Shown here in pieces: positions 1 to 5,758 of a stretch of DNA of 7,790 nucleotides. The notes beneath the pieces are model-generated. The model was not told where the DNA came from. It saw only the letters and a program-made list of their open reading frames with translations, and did no database searches. Each line of letters opens with the position of its first letter. Position 1 is the stretch's first letter. The position numbers were made by a program, and so were the translations under genes. Source of the DNA: Micrococcales bacterium UBA2465 (GTDB lineage: Bacteria > Actinomycetota > Actinomycetes > Actinomycetales > Microbacteriaceae); assembly GCA_002342255.1 (NCBI GenBank), contig DDPP01000097.1, forward strand, positions 1-7,790. The letters are read 5' to 3'.

Positions 1-765
1 AATCAAAAAGGCGGGGTTGGAAAGACCACAACAGCAGTCAACCTTGCAGTTGCCCTAGCTGAAAAAGGAATGAATGTTCTAGTAATTGACCTAGATCCAC
101 AAGGAAATGCTTCGACAGCCCTCGGAATTGAGCACCGAATTGAAGTAAAGTCCATCTATGACGGACTGGTCGGAAATGTTCCGCTTCAAGACTTGGTAAA
201 CCAGAGCCCAGAATCCACCAACCTTCTTTGCATACCGGCGACCCTCAAATTAGCAAGCGCTGAAATGGAGCTCTATTCGCTAATGGGTCGCGAATATCGC
301 TTGAAAAACGCTCTTGAAGCCTATTTGAAGACCGCTACGGACAAGCCAGATTATGTTTTTATCGACTGCCCCCCGAGCCTTGGCCAATTGACCATCAACG
401 CTTTTACCGCAGCAACAGAGGTAATTATCCCAATTCAGTGTGAATACTACGCCCTGGAAGGGCTTACCCAGCTAAAGGTAACCATCGACATGATCAGGTC
501 TTTCTCAAACCCTAACCTAGCTCTCTCGACTATTCTCCTGACCATGTATGACTCCAGAACCAAACTAAATATGGCTGTGGTCGAGGATGTTAGAACGCAT
601 TTTCCAACTCAAACTCTTGAAACTGTAATCCCACGTCAAATCGGGGTTGCAGAAGCTCCTAGCTACGGGCAAACCGTAATTACTTACGACAGATCTTCAA
701 ATGGCGCAATTTCCTATATGGAAGCAGCTATTGAAATAGCAGGGAAAGGCATAATGCATGGCTGA
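1..765 (+). CDS. parA: Chromosome-partitioning ATPase ParA (5' end cut off by the window)
   Basis: Deviant Walker-type ATPase that, with ParB, moves the newly replicated origin region and acts on the nucleoid. The reading frame is open from base 1, giving 254 visible residues. The first in-frame ATG (position 70) lies after the Walker A motif, so it is not the real start and the true N-terminus is upstream of the window. Visible motifs, counted from base 1: deviant Walker A KGGVGKTT at residues 3-10 with the signature lysine, the A' motif VIDLDPQGN at about 28-36, and Walker B YVFIDCPPS at about 118-126. The YYALEGL stretch typical of ParA/Soj follows. Family members are usually 255-300 residues, so only a short N-terminal piece is missing. 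The stop overlaps the parB start by 8 bases, which points to translational coupling. The family call is secure. The chromosomal rather than plasmid type rests on the neighbourhood. Confidence 0.96.
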   Translation, partial: NQKGGVGKTTTAVNLAVALAEKGMNVLVIDLDPQGNASTALGIEHRIEVKSIYDGLVGNVPLQDLVNQSPESTNLLCIPATLKLASAEMELYSLMGREYRLKNALEAYLKTATDKPDYVFIDCPPSLGQLTINAFTAATEVIIPIQCEYYALEGLTQLKVTIDMIRSFSNPNLALSTILLTMYDSRTKLNMAVVEDVRTHFPTQTLETVIPRQIGVAEAPSYGQTVITYDRSSNGAISYMEAAIEIAGKGIMHG

Positions 766-1714
766 GAAAAAGGGTGGTTTAGGTAAGGGGATCGGTGCTC
801 TGATTCCTGGAGCGAACCTAGGCAATGACCGTATGGAAAGGCCCGCTGATGGCAACCCGATTAGTGTCTTTTTTGGCGGTTCAACTAACTCGCCGGCCGA
901 CTTGGTCCCAGTTCCGGGGGCCACTTTTGGCTATCTGACTATTGACGACATCGCCCCGAACGCTAAGCAACCGAGAACAAATTTTGATCCAGAAGACTTT
1001 GCAGAATTAGTTGGGAGTATTAGAGAATTTGGTGTTCTACAGCCCATCTCAGTGCGTTCACTTGGTAAACAAAATGGTGTTGACAAATATGAATTGATCA
1101 TGGGAGAGCGTCGCTTGCGAGCTTCCAAGGAAGCAGGTTTGACCCAAATTCCTGCAGTTATTCGTGAAACCAGTGATAACGAGATGCTTCGCGATGCCCT
1201 CTTGGAAAACTTGCACAGAAGTGACCTAAATGCAATCGAAGAGGCAAACGCATACCAACAACTTCTCGAAGAGTATGGCTGCACACAAGACCAGCTGGCT
1301 GACAAGCTATCTAGATCTCGACCTCAAATCACTAACACTCTCAGACTTTTGAAACTTCCGGTCAGCATTCAAACCAAAGTTGCTGCCGGTGTGCTCAGTG
1401 CCGGTCACGCACGAGCAATTTTGTCCCTTGAAGATCAAGAACAAATGATTGCATTGGCTAACAAGGTCATTAATCAGGGCCTATCTGTTAGAGCTACTGA
1501 GGAAGCAGCCAAGCCAGTTGTTGGGAAAGCAACAATACGCCCAGGCAAGCGCCAAGAATCGTTGAAAGTTTTAGCCGAAAAAATCGGGGATAAATTAAAT
1601 ACTTCGGTTCGAATTAAAATGGGCCTACGTAAAGGAACAATCGAAATAGATTTTGCCAGTATCGATGACATGAAGAGAATTTTGAAGGATCTGGGACAAG
1701 ATACAGACTTTTAG
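758..1714 (+). CDS. parB: Chromosome-partitioning protein ParB (CTPase, parS binding)
   Basis: Centromere-binding CTPase clamp that loads at parS sites and works with ParA and SMC in origin segregation. It has 318 residues, a normal length. The N-terminal KGGLGKGIGALIP (5-17) is the ParA-interacting peptide of chromosomal ParBs, followed by a poorly conserved linker to about residue 57. The ParB/sulfiredoxin-like CTP-binding domain starts near 58. It contains QPRTNF (71-76), the GERRLRA box (116-122) and ENLHRSDLNAIEEA (150-163). The helix-turn-helix that reads parS is about 176-200 (TQDQLADKLSRSRPQI). A basic linker leads to a C-terminal dimerisation domain from about 266. The ATG at 758 lies inside the end of parA and is preceded by AGGGAAAGG at 741-749, 8 bases upstream, which supports this start. 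No actinobacterial-type parS palindrome was seen by eye in the window. The gene ends in front of the DnaA-box cluster and a bidirectional terminator. Confidence 0.97.
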   Translation: MAEKKGGLGKGIGALIPGANLGNDRMERPADGNPISVFFGGSTNSPADLVPVPGATFGYLTIDDIAPNAKQPRTNFDPEDFAELVGSIREFGVLQPISVRSLGKQNGVDKYELIMGERRLRASKEAGLTQIPAVIRETSDNEMLRDALLENLHRSDLNAIEEANAYQQLLEEYGCTQDQLADKLSRSRPQITNTLRLLKLPVSIQTKVAAGVLSAGHARAILSLEDQEQMIALANKVINQGLSVRATEEAAKPVVGKATIRPGKRQESLKVLAEKIGDKLNTSVRIKMGLRKGTIEIDFASIDDMKRILKDLGQDTDF

Positions 1715-1722
1715 CTCCAGAG

Positions 1723-1778
1723 TTATCCACATATGACACCTTTTACCTGTGGATAAATCCTGTGGATAGTTTTCCACA
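1723..1778. promoter_or_regulatory. Cluster of four DnaA-box-like 9-mers
   Basis: Four 9-mers match or nearly match the DnaA box TTATCCACA. They are TTATCCACA at 1723-1731 (plus, exact), its exact complement TGTGGATAA at 1748-1756 (minus), TGTGGATAG at 1761-1769 (minus, one mismatch) and TTTTCCACA at 1770-1778 (plus, fits the relaxed TTWTNCACA form). The last two abut and form an interrupted palindrome with TGTGGA/TCCACA arms. The first two form a perfect 9-base inverted repeat around a 16-base spacer. The site lies between the 3' ends of convergent parB and trxA, so it is unlikely to be a promoter element for either. It could be part of the origin, a DnaA-titration site or a DnaA-reactivating site. 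An RNA hairpin from the outer pair is an alternative reading. DnaA binding itself is inferred. Confidence 0.75.
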
Positions 1779-1782
1779 GATA

Positions 1783-1823
1783 AAAGAAAGCCGCCACTGT
1801 GTATTCAATGGCGGTGTTTCTTT
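1783..1823. terminator. Bidirectional rho-independent terminator between parB and trxA
   Basis: CCGCCA (1791-1796) pairs with TGGCGG (1809-1814) around a 12-base loop. A second helix of A/G-rich bases 1783-1789 with T/C-rich 1817-1823 extends it past a small internal loop. On the plus strand the hairpin is followed by a T-rich tract (TTTCTTTATTTT). On the minus strand the complement of AAAAGAAA supplies the T tract. The site lies between convergent genes, so it should end both the parAB transcript and the NUDIX-to-trxA transcript. Confidence 0.85.
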
Positions 1824-1831
1824 ATTTTGGA

Positions 1832-2152
1832 CTAGTTAATGAAGTCCTGAAGATCCGAGAGCAAAGCTACCTTTGGCTTTGCGCCAACAATTTGCTTCAC
1901 AACTTGTCCCCCCTGGAAAACATGCAACGCTGGGATTGAGGTAATCCCGTATTGCTGAGCTAGAGCTGGTTCTTCGTCGACATTGACTTTTACAATAGTC
2001 AACTTGTCACCGTGTTCTGTTGAAATTTCATCAAGGATAGGCGAAACCATGCGGCATGGCCCACACCATTCAGCCCAGAAATCTACTAGAACTGGCTTGT
2101 CCGAAGACAAGACATCGCTCTGAAAAGTTGCGGTGGTTACGTGTTTTGACAT
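1832..2152 (-). CDS. trxA: Thioredoxin
   Basis: Small cytosolic dithiol-disulfide oxidoreductase that reduces target disulfides and is itself recharged by TrxB, encoded just upstream in the same transcript. It has 106 residues, full length for thioredoxin. The active site WCGPC sits at residues 29-33 (Cys30 and Cys33) after the usual VLVDFWAEW strand. The buried Asp of that strand (D24) is present. The cis-proline is P74 in SIPAL, where many thioredoxins have Thr after the proline, so Ala here is a mild variation. The start ATG is preceded by AAAGGAG (2158-2164, read on the minus strand), 5 bases away, a strong ribosome binding site. The gap to trxB is 22 bases, so it is the last gene of the minus-strand unit, ending at the hairpin terminator downstream. 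Confidence 0.97.
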   Translation of the reverse strand: MSKHVTTATFQSDVLSSDKPVLVDFWAEWCGPCRMVSPILDEISTEHGDKLTIVKVNVDEEPALAQQYGITSIPALHVFQGGQVVKQIVGAKPKVALLSDLQDFIN

Positions 2153-2174
2153 CTTTACTCCTTTAGTGATGTTT

Positions 2175-3098
2175 CTATTCTAATTCGGTTAGGTAGTGTT
2201 CCGCGTCTAGGGCAGCCACGCAGCCTGAACCGGCTGCAGTAATGGCTTGTCGGTATGTTGGGTCGATTACGTCCCCAGCTGCAAACACTCCAGGCAAAGT
2301 AGTTTTTGATGATCTTCCTTCAACTTTGATGAACTGTTCTGCGGTTAGTTCTACTTGGTCTTTTACCAACCAAACTCTTGGATCATTTCCAATAGCTATA
2401 AACAAACCGTCCAAATCTAAGTTGCTTGTTGAACCGTCTACGGTATTTTTCAACACAACACCGTTTAGCCGGCCATCACCTTTTAGCTCAACAACTTCTG
2501 AGTTCCAAATGACTTCAATTTTTGGATTATTCAGAGCGCGGTCTTGCATAATCTTGGAAGCTTTGAAGCTGTCGCGACGGTGAATTAAATAAACCTTGCT
2601 CGCAAAACGAGTTAGGAAGTTGGCTTCCTCCATGGCTGAATCACCACCACCAACAACGGCGATAGTTTTTTCTCTAAAGAAGAAACCATCGCAAGTAGCA
2701 CACCACGAAATTCCATAACCGCTGAGCTCTTTTTCTTTTGGTAGCCCAAGTTCACGATAAGCAGCACCAGTTGCAAGAATCACGGTCTTAGCTTCAAAAG
2801 TTAATCCGTTGCCGGTCTTAACGATTTTAGTTTTTTCTTTGAGATCGACTTCAATAACGTCATCCAATAACACTTCAGTACCAAATCTTTCAGCTTGAGC
2901 GCGGAAAGCGTCCATAAGTTCTGGCCCCTGAAGACCATTAGGAAAGCCTGGATAATTTTCAACTTCAGTGGTCTTCATCAATTCACCACCAGCTTCAACT
3001 GATGATGCAATGAGCAGAGGATTTAATCCAGCACGGGCAGCGTATATTCCTGCTGTGTAACCGGCAGGGCCGGATCCGATGATGATGACTTGACGCAT
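2175..3098 (-). CDS. trxB: Thioredoxin-disulfide reductase (NADPH, FAD)
   Basis: Low-molecular-weight flavoprotein that passes electrons from NADPH through FAD and a CATC disulfide to thioredoxin. It has 307 residues, normal for bacterial TrxB. Domains in order: FAD-binding GSGPAGYTAGIYAARAG (8-24), the first FAD-domain end ILATGA (107-112), the NADPH domain with redox-active CATC at 133-136 followed by DG, GGGDSAMEEA (150-159) and HRR (173-175) for the NADP phosphate, then the FAD-domain return with AAGDV (273-277). The usual IGHxP segment reads IGNDP (236-240), so His is replaced by Asn. The start is set by CTGGAG at 3104-3109 (minus strand), 5 bases upstream of ATG. That site and the start are covered by an inverted repeat, described separately. 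The gene follows murJ after 33 bases and precedes trxA by 22. Confidence 0.97.
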   Translation of the reverse strand: MRQVIIIGSGPAGYTAGIYAARAGLNPLLIASSVEAGGELMKTTEVENYPGFPNGLQGPELMDAFRAQAERFGTEVLLDDVIEVDLKEKTKIVKTGNGLTFEAKTVILATGAAYRELGLPKEKELSGYGISWCATCDGFFFREKTIAVVGGGDSAMEEANFLTRFASKVYLIHRRDSFKASKIMQDRALNNPKIEVIWNSEVVELKGDGRLNGVVLKNTVDGSTSNLDLDGLFIAIGNDPRVWLVKDQVELTAEQFIKVEGRSSKTTLPGVFAAGDVIDPTYRQAITAAGSGCVAALDAEHYLTELE

Positions 3099-3126
3099 TT
3101 TAACTCCAGATTGGATTGAGTTAAAA
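3098..3126 (-). promoter_or_regulatory. Inverted repeat covering the trxB ribosome binding site and start
   Basis: On the minus strand TTTTAACTC (3126 down to 3118) is perfectly complementary to GAGTTAAAA (3106 down to 3098), with an 11-base loop. The 3' arm contains the GAG of the Shine-Dalgarno and the first base before TGCG, that is, the A of the start-codon region. In RNA this 9-pair, mainly A-U hairpin would mask translation initiation. The murJ stop lies only 5 bases before the 5' arm, so a ribosome finishing murJ would melt it. This could be a translational-coupling device, a temperature-sensitive hairpin or a DNA operator. The repeat is seen directly, and its role is inferred. Confidence 0.5.
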
Positions 3127-3131
3127 CAAGT

Positions 3132-4784
3132 TTAGTCTCGCTGATTGAATCTGCTGAACAGGCGTTTGATCGGTTTCTCCAGCGCCTCTATTTCGTCCAT
3201 TTTGAAGATTTTCAAAATCGTCAAATAAACAAAAGTCATAACGGTACCGATGATGGCACAGGTGATAGTTGAACTAACAATAGATAACACGGGGAAAGTT
3301 CCAGGGTGCGCACCACCTAGCAACTGCAAAATCGCAAAACCAATAAGACCTGAAACGACAGCGGCGATAATGAATTTACCAGTGGCAATAGTTAGGTGGC
3401 TATGGCCAAGTGATCCAAATTTTCTCCTGAACATGAAGAAGGCGAGAATTGCTTGAATCAAGATTGTGCAAGAAGTTAGCAAGGCAAGTGCCACCACTGT
3501 CCAAACATGATCTACATAGATAGCTATAAGTATTGATCCAACTATGTTGAATATGGTTTGAGCCACAGTAAAGATGAAAGGTGTTCTGGTGTCTTCTAGT
3601 GAGTAAAAGGCACGTTGAATCATGAACACATAACTAAACGGCAATAATCCAACCACCATGGCAATCACTACGTTGCCCAGAGCTATTGTGCCGGGTAGTT
3701 CCCCTACGAATACTCGGGAAATCGGATATGCCAAAACTATGAGTCCGGTTGTTGCCAGGACGCTAATCATCGCAATGGTTCGAAGACCATCAGCCAAATC
3801 AGTTTTGAGTTCGTCAAACTTTTTCTCCAACGCGTGGTTAGACATCCTGGTGAAGTATGCAGTTGCGATGGAAACCGTTGCCACTGAGTGGGGGAGCATG
3901 AATATCAACCAAGCGATACTCATTGCTGCTACCGATGCGATGGCAACTTCTTGGTCACCGAGCATGGTTCTGCCACCAATGGCTTTAGAGGCAACCGCAG
4001 TCTGAACCACGCCACCGATCTGGCTAACCAAAAGCATGCCAAGGGTCCAGGATGCTGTTTTCATTGCCGGAGTTAGACCAACACCACGCCAGGAAAAATT
4101 CAGGTTGAAGGTAAGACCCATTCTCTTCCAGAAGACAAAGAGAATAAGAGCTTGAGCTGCCACACCCAATGTTGCGGTTCCAGCTAACAAGGCGATTTGA
4201 TTTTGATCCCAGGTTTCCACCGTTCTTCTACCAACTGGGTCTAGCCCGAACTGCCAGATGAACAAGAGCATTCCAATGATGGCAACCACGTTATTCAAAA
4301 CCGGGGCCCACATATAAGGACCAAATCTGCTCCTGGCATTTAGCACTTCACCTAGCAAGGTATACAAACCGTAGAAGAAAAGTTGAGGTAAACACCAGTA
4401 AGCAAAAGCTGTTGCCAGGGCCAGCTGAGAACTGCTCCAACCATTGGTATAGAGGGCAACCAGAAGTGGTGCGGCGAAAGTAGTTATCACGGTGATGCCA
4501 CCAAAGATGACGATGGCTAGGGTTAGCAACCGATCTATGTAAGCTTTACCACCATCAGAGTGAAGTCTTGCTTTGACAATCTGGGGGACTAGAACCGCAT
4601 TTAAAACTCCACCAACGATGATTGCGTAAACGTTGTTCGGTAATTGGTTGGCAACTCCGAAAGCATCTGCCGCGTTAGTGGTAACACCGATGGTGGCAGC
4701 TAAGAGAATTGCTCTAACAATTCCAAGGATTCGGCTGAAAACCGTTCCACTAGCCATAATCAGTGAAGATTTTAGAACACTCAT
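3132..4784 (-). CDS. murJ: Lipid II flippase MurJ (MviN family)
   Basis: Integral membrane flippase of the MOP superfamily that moves lipid II across the cytoplasmic membrane for peptidoglycan synthesis. It has 550 residues and is hydrophobic throughout, with about 13-14 candidate membrane segments by eye, slightly longer than the 511 residues of the E. coli protein. The family's N-terminal signature is clear: SGTVFSRILGIVRA (12-25), with arginines at positions matching the functional R18 and R24 of E. coli, then ADAFGVANQLPN (39-50). The position corresponding to E. coli R52 is not Arg here (NNVYAI), which I recall being common in actinobacterial members. It ends in a short basic cytosolic tail (KRLFSRFNQRD) and lacks the large pseudokinase-type extension of mycobacterial MurJ. 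The start overlaps the DUF6049 stop as ATGA (4781-4784). GGAAAGG lies just upstream as a possible ribosome binding site. No sigma factor gene separates it from trxB. Confidence 0.94.
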   Translation of the reverse strand: MSVLKSSLIMASGTVFSRILGIVRAILLAATIGVTTNAADAFGVANQLPNNVYAIIVGGVLNAVLVPQIVKARLHSDGGKAYIDRLLTLAIVIFGGITVITTFAAPLLVALYTNGWSSSQLALATAFAYWCLPQLFFYGLYTLLGEVLNARSRFGPYMWAPVLNNVVAIIGMLLFIWQFGLDPVGRRTVETWDQNQIALLAGTATLGVAAQALILFVFWKRMGLTFNLNFSWRGVGLTPAMKTASWTLGMLLVSQIGGVVQTAVASKAIGGRTMLGDQEVAIASVAAMSIAWLIFMLPHSVATVSIATAYFTRMSNHALEKKFDELKTDLADGLRTIAMISVLATTGLIVLAYPISRVFVGELPGTIALGNVVIAMVVGLLPFSYVFMIQRAFYSLEDTRTPFIFTVAQTIFNIVGSILIAIYVDHVWTVVALALLTSCTILIQAILAFFMFRRKFGSLGHSHLTIATGKFIIAAVVSGLIGFAILQLLGGAHPGTFPVLSIVSSTITCAIIGTVMTFVYLTILKIFKMDEIEALEKPIKRLFSRFNQRD

Positions 4785-5263
4785 GCTCTAGCCTTTCCGC
4801 GACGAAGCATGCGGAAAACACCTAAACCGATTAGCACTAAAATAAATGCACCAAAACCAATCATGATAACTTGTTCAACATCTGGATTTGCCGTGAGTTT
4901 TAGATAAACCGAACTACCGATTCGAATATCAGTAAATGTTGTTAGCCAAACTTTGACGTTGAACTTACCCCCAGTTAGAACACTAATCGGAAGTAATGCA
5001 TCCTTACGTGAATTGGCAGGAATGGTAATGGAAACATATTTCCCAACGCTAAGAGCATTGTTAACTGATTTCGCATGTACCCGAACCTTAATCGGTCGAT
5101 CGTAGTTGTTCTGGACAGATACCGGAACTTTAGTTTCGCGGGAAACCATGGTGATTGGAGAACCAGCAACGATGTAAACCTGGGCTGGAGGTAAGGCAGC
5201 TTCGGCTGAAACAGGGAAAAGCATTCCAGGAAAAAGCAGTAAAGCGGCAACCAGTTTTCTCAT
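4781..5263 (-). CDS. Short DUF6049-like secreted/anchored membrane protein
   Basis: No biochemical function is known to me. The 160-residue protein has a signal peptide (MRKLVAALLLFPGMLFPVSAEA, with a possible AEA cleavage after about residue 22), a beta-rich extracytoplasmic domain (about 28-125), one membrane helix (about 131-152) and a basic cytosolic tail (RMLRRGKARA). The pattern in the domain is PVSVQNNYDRPIKVRVHA, then VSITIPANSRKDALLPI, then KVWLTT and IGSSVYLKLTA. It matches the C-terminal part of the much longer actinobacterial proteins (around 600-800 residues) found in this same slot between the NUDIX gene and murJ (Rv3909-like, DUF6049). The large N-terminal region is missing. 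The clean signal peptide and ATGA overlaps at both ends argue that it is intact rather than a decayed remnant. Its coupling to murJ suggests a cell-envelope role, which is inference. Confidence 0.75.
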   Translation of the reverse strand: MRKLVAALLLFPGMLFPVSAEAALPPAQVYIVAGSPITMVSRETKVPVSVQNNYDRPIKVRVHAKSVNNALSVGKYVSITIPANSRKDALLPISVLTGGKFNVKVWLTTFTDIRIGSSVYLKLTANPDVEQVIMIGFGAFILVLIGLGVFRMLRRGKARA

Positions 5264-5712
5264 TGCTTAGCCACCCACTCTTGAACCACAAAAGCTAATC
5301 GTCGTTCATTTTCGTGAGTGAGGTCTTCCGCTAACAACTCAACAGGAATCCATCGGACATCTACCGCTTCCCGATCAGGATCATTTTCGATGGTTAGATC
5401 TCCACCGATTTGCTTCATTAGAAAGTGATGAACAGTTTTACTGATTATTGCCGATGGTGTGCTGAACTCGTAATGGATAGAACCTAAGTTTTCTAGAATC
5501 TCTGCTTTCAAACCAGTCTCTTCTTCAACTTCACGAAGAGCCGCTTGGTCTATAGTCTCTTGACCTTCGGGGTGGCCTTTGGGAACACACCAGTCGATGC
5601 GACCGCCGCGGTTGCGACGACCGATGACAGCAACTCGAGGAGAGCCATCGGCAGCCAGAACGAATCCCCCTGCTGAAGTCTCCTCGACGCGCGGTTTAGG
5701 CCGTGAGTTCAT
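5260..5712 (-). CDS. NUDIX hydrolase (MutT/Ap4A-hydrolase-like)
   Basis: Hydrolase of nucleoside diphosphates linked to another moiety. The substrate cannot be read from the sequence, but oxidised nucleotides or diadenosine polyphosphates are likely. It has 150 residues. The Nudix box is perfect: G46, E52, then R60-E61-V62, E64-E65, G67-L68 (pattern GX5EX7REUXEEXGU). VPKGHPE before it resembles Ap4A-hydrolase-type members. It occupies the position of mycobacterial mutT4, beside pcnA and ahead of the DUF6049 gene. The start is bounded: an in-frame TAA lies two codons upstream of the ATG and there is no strong Shine-Dalgarno. A TAGGCT (-10-like) lies 6 bases upstream, so the transcript may be leaderless. 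The stop overlaps the next gene's start as ATGA (5260-5263). It heads the minus-strand operon. Confidence 0.93.
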   Translation of the reverse strand: MNSRPKPRVEETSAGGFVLAADGSPRVAVIGRRNRGGRIDWCVPKGHPEGQETIDQAALREVEEETGLKAEILENLGSIHYEFSTPSAIISKTVHHFLMKQIGGDLTIENDPDREAVDVRWIPVELLAEDLTHENERRLAFVVQEWVAKQ

Positions 5713-5718
5713 TGCTTA

Positions 5719-5724
5719 AGCCTA
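5719..5724 (-). promoter_or_regulatory. Possible -10 element for the NUDIX-to-trxA operon (leaderless start)
   Basis: TAGGCT on the minus strand fits the actinobacterial TANNNT -10 pattern and ends 6 bases before the NUDIX ATG, which would place transcription initiation at or next to the A of the start codon. No ribosome binding site is apparent there. No clear -35 was found, and a hexamer match is weak evidence alone. Confidence 0.35.
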
Positions 5725-5744
5725 ACGCCCACGGTTTTCACAGG

Positions 5745-5750
5745 CATACT
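5745..5750 (+). promoter_or_regulatory. Possible -10 element for pcnA (leaderless start)
   Basis: CATACT (4 of 6 matches to TATAAT) ends 8 bases before the pcnA ATG. The pcnA frame has an in-frame TAA at 5723-5725 and no other start codon between it and the ATG. There is no good Shine-Dalgarno, so a leaderless or nearly leaderless mRNA would fit. This is a weak match without a convincing -35. Confidence 0.3.
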
Positions 5751-5758
5751 TAAAAACG

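Noticed and set aside
70..72. ATG at 70 as the start of a shorter parA
   Set aside because: The frame is open to base 1 and encodes the essential Walker A motif KGGVGKTT upstream of this Met, so the gene is cut by the window edge rather than starting here.
1723..1756. Exact 9-base inverted repeat read as a parB transcript terminator
   Set aside because: It has no T tract after it, both arms are exact DnaA boxes with two more beside them, and a convincing terminator lies just downstream at 1783-1823.
1..1831. parS sites near parAB
   Set aside because: I looked for the TGTTTCACGTGAAACA-type palindrome and saw only unrelated TGTTTC fragments (for example near 1816 and 2170) without the matching arm. 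parS may lie outside the window.
2150..2171. CATC/GATG pairing around the trxA ribosome binding site
   Set aside because: The helix is four pairs plus an interrupted three, with the Shine-Dalgarno left in the loop, too weak to claim regulation.
3250..4076. Plus-strand open frames opposite murJ, and similar frames opposite trxB, parB and pcnA
   Set aside because: They are antisense shadows of well-recognised genes, with no family resemblance and no ribosome binding sites.
5714..5721. GCTTAAGC palindrome before the NUDIX start as an operator
   Set aside because: An 8-base palindrome is expected by chance in a window of this size and no second copy or longer symmetry supports it. A similar GGCTAAGCA before the DUF6049 start is also probably coincidence.
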